From Seohaeicola saemankumensis (GTDB taxonomy: Bacteria > Pseudomonadota > Alphaproteobacteria > Rhodobacterales > Rhodobacteraceae): a DNA stretch of 64,000 bases. The DNA lies in assembly GCF_042678485.1 (NCBI RefSeq), contig NZ_JBHTKR010000002.1:124001-188000 (forward strand), in the 5' to 3' direction. Positions 27,778 through 35,920 of this stretch are shown here, piece by piece. A model generated the notes under the pieces. The model was not told where the DNA came from. It was given only the letters and a program-made list of their open reading frames with translations, and did no database searches. The stretch's first letter is position 1, and the number at the start of each line of letters is the position of its first letter. The translations under genes and the position numbers were made by a program.

Positions 27778-28314
27778 TGGTAATCTCCTCCGAGTTGGTT
27801 GACACCCGGCCTGGTGACGGCGGGGTTGTCACACAAAAGACAGCGATGCGACGAAAGAGGCAATAGTTTTCTTGATGCAGCCGATCAAACTTGATGATGC
27901 GGGCGCGGAAAATGATCATGGACAGTGCGCGGTGACGTGCACGCGGCGCAAAATGCGCGGCGGGATGTCGCAAGACTGCCGGCTTTGGTCGTTTATCTGC
28001 GTTGCAGGTGGGGGCGGCAGCGATTCCCTGTGCCTCTCTGGCCCTCGCGGCGATGGCTGCGCGTAAGATGGCTGCGCGTGACCGGATCACCCGCGCGGTC
28101 CAGCTGTTCCCGGCCGCGGCTGCTTCAGGCGATGGCCTGCAGCGCGGCGCGTCTGAAGTCAGCGCGACCCTTGGCCGGCTGCCACCGGCGCAGCTGGGCG
28201 ACCTGTCCATCCATCCCGCGCAAACGGCCGCCGCAACATGCTTGAGGGCACCCATGCCGGGACGACGTTCCGCTGTCAGCTTGGGGCAAGTCGATATGTT
28301 TTGTGAAGTTTTGA
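27778..28314. promoter_or_regulatory. Intergenic region upstream of the TRAP operon
   Basis: 537 bases between the TRAP binding protein (starting 27777, minus) and tRNA-Thr. No open frame here resembles a protein family. It should contain the TRAP operon promoter; I could not pick out a clear operator. Confidence 0.4.
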
Positions 28315-28389
28315 TGGTGCTGTGAGAGAGGATTGAACTCTCGACCTCTCCCTTACCAAGGGAGTGCTCTGCCACTGAGCTACCACAGC
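28315..28389 (-). tRNA. tRNA-Thr (anticodon GGT), CCA encoded
   Basis: 75 bases on the minus strand. It begins GCTGTGGTAGCTCAGTGGCA and ends with the encoded CCA (TGG at 28315-28317 on the plus strand). The acceptor stem GCTGTGG pairs with TCACAGC with one G-T pair. The anticodon stem CTCCC/GGGAG holds the loop TTGGTAA, giving GGT. The T arm contains GTTCAATCC. Confidence 0.95.
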
Positions 28390-28502
28390 ATCCGTCGGTT
28401 CCCAAGGGCGCACCCTTGACCGTGGCCGGGTGATTAGACTCAAATTCCGCAGGGCGCAAGCGCAATCTGGACGCAATTTGCGCTGTGCTGTAGGAAGGCG
28501 AA

Positions 28503-28679
28503 ATGGAGCAGAAACACACCGGCAAGACACCGCCCGCAAAAGGCGGCGCACGCGAAGAACGGTTGAAGGCCGCGCTCAAGGCCAATATGGCACGGCGCAA
28601 GGCGCAGGCGCGCGCGCGGGCTGCACAACAGTCGGCGGCCGCGGATGACGCGCCGGGGCAAGAACAACAGAACGAGTAA
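28503..28679 (+). CDS. Small conserved basic protein upstream of murA
   Basis: 58 residues (MEQKHTGKTPPAKGGAREER...), rich in Lys, Arg, Ala and Gln and probably helical and soluble. TAGGAAGGCGAA just before the ATG is a good ribosome site. It stops 13 bases before murA, so the two share a transcript. I recall similar small proteins at this place in other Rhodobacterales, which suggests a real gene, but no function is known to me. No membrane segment or cysteine is present. It is too short to be obvious by length alone. Confidence 0.75.
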   Translation: MEQKHTGKTPPAKGGAREERLKAALKANMARRKAQARARAAQQSAAADDAPGQEQQNE

Positions 28680-28692
28680 AAAGGGCAGGCCA

Positions 28693-29961
28693 ATGGATTC
28701 GATCATCGTGACGGGCAATGGCCCCTTGAAGGGGCAGATCCCGATCGCCGGGGCCAAGAATGCCTGCCTGACCCTGATGCCGGCCACGCTGTTGTCGGAA
28801 GAACCGCTGACGCTGACCAATGCGCCGCGCCTGTCTGATATCCGCACCATGACGCAGCTTCTGCAATCGCTGGGGGCCGAAGTCACCTCGATGCAGGATG
28901 GCAAGGTGCTGGCGATGTCCAGCCATGACATCCACAATCACACGGCCGATTATGACATCGTGCGCAAGATGCGCGCCTCGATCCTGGTGCTGGGGCCGAT
29001 GCTGGCGCGCGATGGTCACGCGGTTGTCTCATTGCCGGGCGGTTGTGCCATTGGTGCGCGGCCCGTGGACCTGCATCTGAGGGCGCTGGAGGCGATGGGG
29101 GCGGAGCTGGACCTGCGCGAGGGCTATGTGCATGCACGCGCACCCGGCGGGCTGAAGGGCGGGATCGTGGATTTCCCCTTCGTGTCGGTGGGTGCCACGG
29201 AAAACGCGCTGATGGCGGCAACGCTGGCCAAGGGCACGACGGTTCTGAAGAACGCCGCGCGCGAGCCCGAGATCGTGGATCTGGCCCAATGCCTGCGCAA
29301 GATGGGCGCGCAGATCGAGGGCGAGGGCACATCGACCATCACCATCCAGGGTGTGGACCGTCTGGGCGGGGCCACGCATCCCGTGGTCACCGACCGTATC
29401 GAACTGGGCACCTACATGCTGGCCCCCGCGATCTGCGGCGGCGAGGTGGAATTGCTGGGCGGGCGTATCGATCTTGTCGGGGCCTTCTGTGAAAAGCTGG
29501 ATGCGGCCGGCATCAGCGTCGAGGAGACCGCAACCGGGCTGAAAGTCTCGCGCGGCAATGGCCGTGTGCGCGCCGTCGATGTCACGACCGAACCCTTCCC
29601 CGGGTTCCCCACGGACCTGCAGGCGCAGATGATGGCGCTGCTATGCACCGCCGAGGGCGTGTCGGTGCTGGAAGAAAAGATATTCGAGAACCGTTTCATG
29701 CATGCGCCCGAACTGATGCGGATGGGCGCGCGGATCGACGTGCATGGCGGCACCGCGACGGTTACGGGCGTGGACCGTCTGAAAGGCGCGCCCGTCATGG
29801 CGACCGATCTGCGGGCGAGCGTGTCGCTGATCCTGGCAGGGCTGGCGGCGGAAGGCGAAACCATCGTGAACCGCGTCTATCACCTGGATCGCGGCTATGA
29901 GCGGGTCGAGGAAAAGCTGGGCGCGGTCGGCGCGCGGATCGAACGGGTGTCGGGCCGATGA
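28693..29961 (+). CDS. murA: UDP-N-acetylglucosamine 1-carboxyvinyltransferase MurA
   Basis: 422 residues, the standard MurA length. It performs the first committed step of peptidoglycan synthesis, adding enolpyruvate to UDP-GlcNAc in the cytoplasm. Landmarks are the N-terminal GPLKGQIPIAGAKNA with the substrate-binding Lys-Asn pair, and the active-site cysteine loop SLPGGCAIGARPVDLH (C118), the fosfomycin target. The ATG at 28693 follows AAAGGGCAGGCC; a longer in-frame start at 28645 lies inside the small upstream gene. The stop overlaps the DUF2948 start as ATGA. Confidence 0.97.
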   Translation: MDSIIVTGNGPLKGQIPIAGAKNACLTLMPATLLSEEPLTLTNAPRLSDIRTMTQLLQSLGAEVTSMQDGKVLAMSSHDIHNHTADYDIVRKMRASILVLGPMLARDGHAVVSLPGGCAIGARPVDLHLRALEAMGAELDLREGYVHARAPGGLKGGIVDFPFVSVGATENALMAATLAKGTTVLKNAAREPEIVDLAQCLRKMGAQIEGEGTSTITIQGVDRLGGATHPVVTDRIELGTYMLAPAICGGEVELLGGRIDLVGAFCEKLDAAGISVEETATGLKVSRGNGRVRAVDVTTEPFPGFPTDLQAQMMALLCTAEGVSVLEEKIFENRFMHAPELMRMGARIDVHGGTATVTGVDRLKGAPVMATDLRASVSLILAGLAAEGETIVNRVYHLDRGYERVEEKLGAVGARIERVSGR

Positions 29962-30434
29962 CCGACGCCAGGTTCGAAGATGCGCGCGAGACCCCGCTGA
30001 ACCTGGGCGCCCTTGAGGGCGAAGACCTCAAGATCATCTCGGCGCTGGTGCAGGATGCCGTCTTTCCGGCCACGGCAATGACATGGCGGCCGGGCCAGCA
30101 TCGCTTTGGCCTGCTGCTGAACCGGTTTCGCTGGGAAGATGTGGAGGCCGCGAAAAAGCGCGGCCGTCCGGTCGAACGCGTCCAGTCGCTGCTGGTGGTG
30201 GAAAACGTGCTGGGCGTGTCATCGAACGGGGTGGACCGGCGCGACCCCGACCTGGTGCTGTCGCTGTTGTCGGCGGACTGGCATCCGGGCACCGATGCCG
30301 AAGGCGAGCTGCATCTGATCCTGGCCGGCGACGGGGCGATCCGTCTGCGCGTCGAGGCCCTGGAGGTGACGCTGAAGGATGTCACGCGCCCCTATGTCGC
30401 CCCCTCGCGCAAGGTGCCGGGGCACGACATCTGA
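29958..30434 (+). CDS. DUF2948 family protein
   Basis: 158 residues, no membrane segments. It matches the DUF2948 family of alphaproteobacteria (DLKIISALVQDAVFP and RFRWEDVE are typical segments). The start overlaps the murA stop by 4 bases, and hisD follows on the same strand. This murA-DUF2948-hisD order is common in Rhodobacterales. Function unknown; the position suggests it is co-expressed with cell wall synthesis but proves nothing more. Confidence 0.88.
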   Translation: MTDARFEDARETPLNLGALEGEDLKIISALVQDAVFPATAMTWRPGQHRFGLLLNRFRWEDVEAAKKRGRPVERVQSLLVVENVLGVSSNGVDRRDPDLVLSLLSADWHPGTDAEGELHLILAGDGAIRLRVEALEVTLKDVTRPYVAPSRKVPGHDI

Positions 30435-30586
30435 CAGCGGATCACCCTGCCGACAGATGCGCCTCCGGCGGGGATATTTCGGGCAAGAAGAAACGGCCGG
30501 CCCCCTGATGGTCGAAGGTTCTTGGCGGCAGGGGCTTGAGCCGCAGGCATGGCAAAGCTATGTCCCGCCCCAGACCCGGAGGGACC

Positions 30587-31888
30587 ATGCCCGTTTTCCT
30601 GAATGCAACCGACCCCGATTTCGAAACCGCCTTTGCTGCCCTGCTGGGCGCAAAGCGTGAAGACAGCGTGGATGTGGACGATGTCGTGGCGGGCATCATC
30701 GCCGATGTGCGCGCGCGCGGTGACGCGGCGGTGATCGAGCTGACCGCGAAATTCGACCGGCTTGAGCTGACGCCCGAGACGCTGCGGTTCTCGGAGGCCG
30801 AGGTGGAGGCGCTGGTGGCGCAGGTACCCGACCATGAACGCGCGGCGCTGGAACTGGCGGCTGAACGCATCCGCGCCTATCACGTGCGCCAGATGCCGCA
30901 GGATCACAGCTGGACCGATCCCGAAGGCGCGATGCTGGGCTGGCGCTGGACGCCGGTATCGGCGGCGGGGCTCTATGTGCCGGGGGGGCTTGCTTCTTAT
31001 CCCTCGTCGGTGCTGATGAATGCGATCCCGGCCAAGGTGGCCGGGGTGGAACGTCTGGCCATTGTCGTGCCGACACCGAACGGGGTGGCCAATCCGCTGG
31101 TGCTGCTGGCCGCGCGTATCGCCGGGGTGAACGAGATCTACCGGATCGGTGGCGCGCAGGCGGTGGCGGCGCTGGCTTACGGCACGCAGACCATCGCGCC
31201 GGTGGACAAGATCACCGGACCCGGCAATGCATTCGTGGCGGCGGCCAAGCGGCGGGTCTTCGGCAAGGTGGGCATCGACATGATCGCGGGCCCCTCGGAG
31301 ATCCTGGTGATCGCCGATGCGGATAATGACCCCGACTGGCTTGCGCTGGACCTGCTGTCACAGGCCGAGCATGACGAAAGCGCCCAGAGCATCCTGATCA
31401 CCGATAGCCCCGCCATGGCCAAGGCTGTTGCCGCCGCTGTGGAACGCAACCTTGCGACGCTGGAGCGCCGCGCCATCGCCGGCCCCAGCTGGCGCGATTT
31501 CGGCGCGATCATCACCGTGCCGGATCTGGATATGGCCGTGGAACTGTCCAACCGTATCGCGCCCGAACATCTGGAATTATGCGTGGCCGATGCCGACGCC
31601 ATGTCTGCCAGGATCACCCATGCGGGCGCGATTTTCCTGGGGGCCTGGACGCCCGAAGCGATCGGCGACTACGTGGGCGGCCCCAACCATGTGCTGCCCA
31701 CCGCACGGTCGGCGCGGTTCTCGAGCGGTCTGTCGGTTCTTGATTTCCTCAAACGGACCACGCTGGCCCGGATGACCCCCGCCGCCCTGCGCGCGATCGG
31801 GCCCGCCGCGGAAACGCTGGCGATTTCGGAAAGCCTTGAGGCGCATGGCCTGAGCGTGCGGGCGCGGCTGAACCGGCTGAACGAGTGA
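30587..31888 (+). CDS. hisD: Histidinol dehydrogenase
   Basis: 433 residues, standard for HisD, the zinc enzyme that oxidises L-histidinol to L-histidine in two NAD-linked steps. Recognisable stretches are YVPGGLASYPSSVLMNAIPA, GGAQAVAALAYGT, DMIAGPSEILVIAD and the zinc/catalytic segment LSQAEHDESAQSI. The ATG at 30587 follows GGAGGGACC; the longer frame from 30536 runs into non-family sequence. It is placed in the murA cluster, away from other his genes, as usual for this order of bacteria. Confidence 0.96.
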   Translation: MPVFLNATDPDFETAFAALLGAKREDSVDVDDVVAGIIADVRARGDAAVIELTAKFDRLELTPETLRFSEAEVEALVAQVPDHERAALELAAERIRAYHVRQMPQDHSWTDPEGAMLGWRWTPVSAAGLYVPGGLASYPSSVLMNAIPAKVAGVERLAIVVPTPNGVANPLVLLAARIAGVNEIYRIGGAQAVAALAYGTQTIAPVDKITGPGNAFVAAAKRRVFGKVGIDMIAGPSEILVIADADNDPDWLALDLLSQAEHDESAQSILITDSPAMAKAVAAAVERNLATLERRAIAGPSWRDFGAIITVPDLDMAVELSNRIAPEHLELCVADADAMSARITHAGAIFLGAWTPEAIGDYVGGPNHVLPTARSARFSSGLSVLDFLKRTTLARMTPAALRAIGPAAETLAISESLEAHGLSVRARLNRLNE

Positions 31889-32004
31889 TGCCGCGACCCA
31901 TGACGCAATGATGCGAATTTGCTGCGTTGCAGCAATCCGCGCAGATGCCCGATTGTGCGAGGGCCCGCGCTGCGCTAGTCAGGGGCAGGAATAGGACCTT
32001 GCCC

Positions 32005-32484
32005 ATGACACGTATCTGCGAAATCGAACTTGACGATTCCAACCTGCCGCCGCCGACCCCCGAGATCGAGCAGGAGCGAAAGGTGGCGATGTTCGACCTG
32101 CTCGAGGACAACTCCTTCGAGCTTCCTGCCCGCGATGACAGGGTCGCGCCGCAGGGGCCCTACCGCGTGGGCCTGGCTATCCGCGAGAAGCGCCTGGTCT
32201 TTGATATCAGCACCCAAGCAGGTGAAAAGGCGGCTGAATTCCATCTGTCTCTCAGCCCGTTCCGCCAGGTGATCAAGGATTACTGGGCGATTTGCGAAAG
32301 CTATTTCGACGCGGTCAAGACCATGCCGCCCAGCCAGATCGAGACGATCGACATGGCCCGGCGCGGTATCCATAACGAAGGTGCGCGTGTCCTGCAGGAA
32401 CGGCTGGAAGGCAAGGCGGTCATCGACACCGATACCGCGCGCCGCCTGTTCACGCTGGTCTGTGTCCTGCATTTCGGAGGCTGA
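32005..32484 (+). CDS. UPF0262 family protein
   Basis: 159 residues, cytoplasmic. The sequence from MTRICEIELDD through SLSPFRQVIKDYWAICESYF and IDMARRGIHNEGA corresponds to the UPF0262 family found in alphaproteobacteria. I chose the ATG at 32005 because it fits the family N-terminus; upstream in-frame codons look non-coding. Between hisD and the phosphatase gene, it belongs to the conserved housekeeping run. Function unknown. The phosphatase start lies 5 bases after its stop. Confidence 0.88.
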   Translation: MTRICEIELDDSNLPPPTPEIEQERKVAMFDLLEDNSFELPARDDRVAPQGPYRVGLAIREKRLVFDISTQAGEKAAEFHLSLSPFRQVIKDYWAICESYFDAVKTMPPSQIETIDMARRGIHNEGARVLQERLEGKAVIDTDTARRLFTLVCVLHFGG

Positions 32485-32488
32485 CCCG

Positions 32489-32950
32489 GTGCCCGTTCCC
32501 TTGCCCCAGTCCGTGCTGTTCTGCTGCGATCATAACGCCGTCAGATCGCCCATGGCCGAAGGGATCATGAAGAAATTCTACGGCGCCGAAACCTATGTCC
32601 AGTCGGTCGGCGTCTACAACGACATGGAAATCGACGGCTTCGCCATTGCCGTGTGCCAGGAAATCGGGGTGGAACTGTCGCGTCACCGCAGCCGTTCCTT
32701 CGACGAGATGGAGGAATGGGGCGAGCATCTTTCATCCTTCGACCTGGTCGTGGCGCTGTCCCCCGCCAGTCAGCGCCGGGCGCTGGAATTGACCCGGATC
32801 TATCACCTGGATGTGGAATACTGGCCCATCATGGACCCGACCGGTCTTGGCGAAAGCCGCGAAGTGAAACTGAACGCCTATCGGCAGACCCGCGACCAGA
32901 TCATCGCGCATCTGACCGGGCTTTGGGGGCCGCCGACCCATCCCGCGTGA
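32489..32950 (+). CDS. Low-molecular-weight protein tyrosine phosphatase-like protein
   Basis: 153 residues, starting at GTG with GGAGG eight bases upstream. The N-terminal P-loop FCCDHNAVRSPMAEG contains the CX5R motif, and the C-terminal part has the DP pair (MDPTG) that provides the general acid in this family. The same enzyme fold includes arsenate reductases, but the context (UPF0262, infA, maf) is that of a conserved housekeeping phosphatase. The substrate is unknown. An ATG-only start would cut off the P-loop, so the GTG is preferred. Confidence 0.85.
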   Translation: MPVPLPQSVLFCCDHNAVRSPMAEGIMKKFYGAETYVQSVGVYNDMEIDGFAIAVCQEIGVELSRHRSRSFDEMEEWGEHLSSFDLVVALSPASQRRALELTRIYHLDVEYWPIMDPTGLGESREVKLNAYRQTRDQIIAHLTGLWGPPTHPA

Positions 32951-33056
32951 AGGCCGGCGGGCGGGGCAGGATGGCGGATGATATGCAAAGCGCCGCAGCC
33001 CACTTGGAGCAGGCGCGCGCCGCTGCTAGGACTGCGTCGAAACAGGAGGCATGACC

Positions 33057-33464
33057 ATGACAGATATCGCCGGCACCACGATCCGCACCTATTTCGACGC
33101 TTTCAACGCAGGCGATACAGCGGGCATGCTGGCCTGCCTTGCCGATGACGTGGCGCATCATGTCAACGAGGGCAAGGTGCGTCGGGGCAAGGCGGCTTTC
33201 GCGGAATTCTGCGACCACATGAGCCGCTGCTATGCCGAGAACCTGACCGATATGGTGATCTTCACCAGCCCCGACGGCACACGCGCGGCGGCCGAATTCA
33301 TCGTCAACGGCACCTACCTGGCGACCGATCCGGGCCTGCCCGCGGCCCATGGGCAGACATACCGCCTGCCGGCCGGATCCTTCTTCAGCCTGGCTGATGG
33401 CAAGATCACCCGGGTCGTGACCTATTACAACCTGGCCGACTGGGTGGCACAGGTTTCGGCATGA
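33057..33464 (+). CDS. SnoaL/NTF2-like (ketosteroid isomerase-fold) protein
   Basis: 135 residues with the small alpha-beta NTF2-like fold: FDAFNAGDTAGMLACLADDVAHHVNEG near the start and a C-terminal FFSLADGKITRVVTYYNL strand, as in SnoaL-like and nuclear transport factor 2 families. The ATG at 33057 has AGGAGG seven bases upstream; the ATG at 33051 is too close to it. The stop overlaps the GNAT gene start by 4 bases. These three genes (this, GNAT, nitrilase-like) stand between the phosphatase and infA. No substrate can be assigned. Confidence 0.75.
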   Translation: MTDIAGTTIRTYFDAFNAGDTAGMLACLADDVAHHVNEGKVRRGKAAFAEFCDHMSRCYAENLTDMVIFTSPDGTRAAAEFIVNGTYLATDPGLPAAHGQTYRLPAGSFFSLADGKITRVVTYYNLADWVAQVSA

Positions 33465-34045
33465 TCCGGGTCGCGTCCCTGACCGGGGCAGAACTGGAGG
33501 CCGCGCTGGATGATGTGGCCCGCCTGAGGATCGCGGTGTTTCGCGACTGGCCCTATCTCTATGATGGAAATCTGGAATATGAGCGCGATTACCTGTCGGT
33601 CTATCGCGACAACCCCCGCGCGGTCGTGGTGGGCGCCTTCGATCAGGGTCGCCTTGTCGGCGCGGCCACCGGCATGCCGATGCAGGATCACGCGGACGAT
33701 TTCTCTGCCGCCTTCGACGGCACCGGGGAAAGGCTGCAAAGCATCTTCTATTGTGCCGAATCGGTGCTGCTGCCCGCGTATCGCGGCCAAGGCGTCGGGC
33801 ACCGGTTCTTCGACCTGCGCGAGGACCACGCCCGCAGGCTTGGCCTTGTAAAATCGGCATTCTGCGGCGTGATCCGGCCCGAGGATCATCCGATGCGCCC
33901 GGCGGACCATGGCGCGCTGGATCCGTTCTGGCGCAAGCGGGGGTACCGCCCGCTGGCCGGGGTGGTCGCGCGGTTTCGCTGGAAGGATATCGGCGACGCG
34001 CAGGAGACCGAAAAACCGCTGCAATTCTGGATCCGCACGCTCTAG
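33461..34045 (+). CDS. GNAT-family N-acetyltransferase
   Basis: 194 residues, GNAT fold. The acetyl-CoA binding motif A is the segment ESVLLPAYRGQGVGHRFFDL, with the (R/Q)-x-x-G-x-G/A pattern near residue 111. It starts inside the SnoaL-like gene stop (ATGA). A nitrilase-family gene follows 88 bases downstream. Acceptor unknown; these genes may form a small unit for modifying or detoxifying an amine or amide. Confidence 0.85.
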   Translation: MIRVASLTGAELEAALDDVARLRIAVFRDWPYLYDGNLEYERDYLSVYRDNPRAVVVGAFDQGRLVGAATGMPMQDHADDFSAAFDGTGERLQSIFYCAESVLLPAYRGQGVGHRFFDLREDHARRLGLVKSAFCGVIRPEDHPMRPADHGALDPFWRKRGYRPLAGVVARFRWKDIGDAQETEKPLQFWIRTL

Positions 34046-34133
34046 CGCCGACAACCGGAGCGGGCAATGCGTTTGAACCTGCCAAGGCTTTGCGGCAAGA
34101 TGGCCCCTGACAAAAGCATCGGGGTACCACAGC

Positions 34134-35027
34134 ATGAAGATCGCGACATCCGCCTATCCGTTGGACTGGTTCCAGGACTGGTCCGACTACGAGGCCAAAC
34201 TGACCGCATGGGTCGGCGAGGCGGCGCAGGCGGGCGCAAACCTGCTGGTATTCCCGGAATATGGCGCGATGGAGCTTGCCTCGCTTGACGGGGTCAAGGT
34301 GGCGGGCGATCTGAAAGGGTCGATCCGCGCGGTCGCGGGCCGGGTCGGGGCCAGCTACAACCTGCATGCGGCGCTGGCCGCGCGCTTTGGTGTGTATATC
34401 CTGTCCGCATCGGCCCCGGTGATGGAAAAGGGCGCGGTTGTGAACCGTGCGGCGCTGTTCGGGCCCGAAGGCCTGATCGGGGTGCAGGACAAGCAGATCA
34501 TGACCCGTTTCGAACGCGAGGAATGGGGCATCGCGGGGGCCGAGGGCGCCGCCGGCCCCTTGCGCGTTTTCGACACGGATCTTGGCCGTATCGGCATCCT
34601 GATCTGCTATGATTGCGAGTTTCCCCTGCTGGCGCGTGACCTGGCCGAACGTGGCGTCGAGATCCTGCTGATCCCAAGCTGTACCGAGGCCCTTGAAGGC
34701 TATTGGCGCGTCCGCATCGGCGCCATGGCCCGTGCGCTGGAAAACCAATGCGTGACCGTCATGGCATCGCTTGTCGGGGATGCGCCACGGCTTTACGCGG
34801 TCGAACAGAATACCGGCGCGGGCGGCGTGTTCGGCCCACCCGATCGCGGCTTTCCCCCGACCGGCGTGATCGCCGAAGGCACGCTGAACCGCCCCGGCTG
34901 GACCTATGCCGATGTCGCACTGGAAAATGTGCGCGATGTGCGTGCCGATGGGCATGTCCTGAACCTGACGCATTGGGACGAACAGGCACCCGCCGTGGCG
35001 CGCCGGGCGCAAAAGCCCGCTGCCTAG
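34134..35027 (+). CDS. Carbon-nitrogen hydrolase (nitrilase superfamily)
   Basis: 297 residues, a cytoplasmic nitrilase-superfamily hydrolase that cleaves non-peptide C-N bonds in amides, nitriles or carbamoyl compounds. The catalytic triad is visible: Glu42 in VFPEYGAMEL, Lys120 in VQDKQIMTRFE and Cys158 in LICYDCEFP. The ATG has no strong ribosome site but starts at the family N-terminus (MKIATSAYP). It may work with the preceding acetyltransferase. Substrate not determinable from the motifs. Confidence 0.88.
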   Translation: MKIATSAYPLDWFQDWSDYEAKLTAWVGEAAQAGANLLVFPEYGAMELASLDGVKVAGDLKGSIRAVAGRVGASYNLHAALAARFGVYILSASAPVMEKGAVVNRAALFGPEGLIGVQDKQIMTRFEREEWGIAGAEGAAGPLRVFDTDLGRIGILICYDCEFPLLARDLAERGVEILLIPSCTEALEGYWRVRIGAMARALENQCVTVMASLVGDAPRLYAVEQNTGAGGVFGPPDRGFPPTGVIAEGTLNRPGWTYADVALENVRDVRADGHVLNLTHWDEQAPAVARRAQKPAA

Positions 35028-35111
35028 AGATTCCCCTTGAAAATCCGCGCGGATAGGACCATTTAAGCGCCTGTCCCGCAGATTGGCGGGGCGATTGACG
35101 AAGGAGAGACC

Positions 35112-35330
35112 ATGGCCAAGGAAGATACGCTCGAATTTCCCGGTGTCGTGAAAGAACTCCTGCCCAATGCGACGTTCCGGGTCGAGCTTGAAAATGGCCA
35201 TGAGATCATCGCACATACGGCAGGCAAGATGCGCAAGAACCGCATCCGCGTTCTGGCAGGCGACAAGGTTCAGGTGGAAATGACCCCCTATGATCTGACC
35301 AAGGGTCGGATCAACTATCGCTTCAAGTAA
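35112..35330 (+). CDS. infA: Translation initiation factor IF-1
   Basis: 72 residues, the universal S1/OB-fold IF-1 that binds the A site of the 30S subunit. The start MAKEDTLEFPGVVKELLPNA and the end LTKGRINYRFK are diagnostic. GAAGGAGAGACC gives a strong ribosome site before the ATG. maf starts 11 bases after its stop. Confidence 0.98.
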   Translation: MAKEDTLEFPGVVKELLPNATFRVELENGHEIIAHTAGKMRKNRIRVLAGDKVQVEMTPYDLTKGRINYRFK

Positions 35331-35341
35331 CTGTTTTCAAA

Positions 35342-35920
35342 GTGAAACTTATACTCGGATCCGGCAGTCCGCGCCGCAGGGAACTGCTGGCGCAGATCGG
35401 CGTTGTCGCCGATGACATACGTGCGCCCGATATCGACGAAACCCCGCGACAGGCCGAACTGCCGCGCCCCTATTGCGCGCGCATGGCACTGCAAAAGGCC
35501 CGCGCCGTGCCGGCAGAGCCCGATGATATCGTGCTTTGCGCCGATACGACCGTCGCACTGGGGCGCAGGATTCTGGGCAAGCCCGAGTCTGTCGCACAAG
35601 CGGCAGAGTTCCTGCTGGCCCTGTCAGGCCGCCGTCACCGGGTGATCACCGCTGTCGCCGTGCGGCGCGGCGACCGGGTCTGGCAGCGCGATGTGGTGAC
35701 CACGGTACAGATGAAGCGCCTCTCGGACGAGGAGTTGAACGCCTATCTTGCAACGAATGACTGGCAGGGCAAGGCGGGCGGCTATGCCATCCAGGGGCCG
35801 GCGGGGGCGTTCATTCCCTGGATCAACGGATCCTTCACCGGCGTGGTGGGCCTGCCGCTTGCCGAAACCGCGGGCCTGCTGCAGGCTGCGGGTTACCCCC
35901 TTTGGAAGGACCGCGCATGA
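35342..35920 (+). CDS. maf: Maf-family nucleotide pyrophosphatase
   Basis: 192 residues starting at GTG 35342. Maf proteins hydrolyse non-canonical or excess nucleoside triphosphates and affect septation in some bacteria. The N-terminal ILGSGSPRRRELL and LCADTTVALGRRILGKP, with SGRRHRVITAV, are the family motifs. Its stop overlaps the RNase gene start as ATGA. The order infA-maf-RNase-yacG is common in the Rhodobacterales. Confidence 0.95.
   Translation: MKLILGSGSPRRRELLAQIGVVADDIRAPDIDETPRQAELPRPYCARMALQKARAVPAEPDDIVLCADTTVALGRRILGKPESVAQAAEFLLALSGRRHRVITAVAVRRGDRVWQRDVVTTVQMKRLSDEELNAYLATNDWQGKAGGYAIQGPAGAFIPWINGSFTGVVGLPLAETAGLLQAAGYPLWKDRA

Noticed and set aside
27764..28693. 309-residue minus-strand frame across tRNA-Thr and the small murA-upstream gene
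   Set aside because: It runs straight through a tRNA gene, is Cys/Ser/Arg-rich and overlaps better-supported features.
32901..35216. 771-residue open frame on the minus strand
   Set aside because: It is opposite the SnoaL, GNAT and nitrilase genes, which have clear motifs and ribosome sites; the antisense frame has none.
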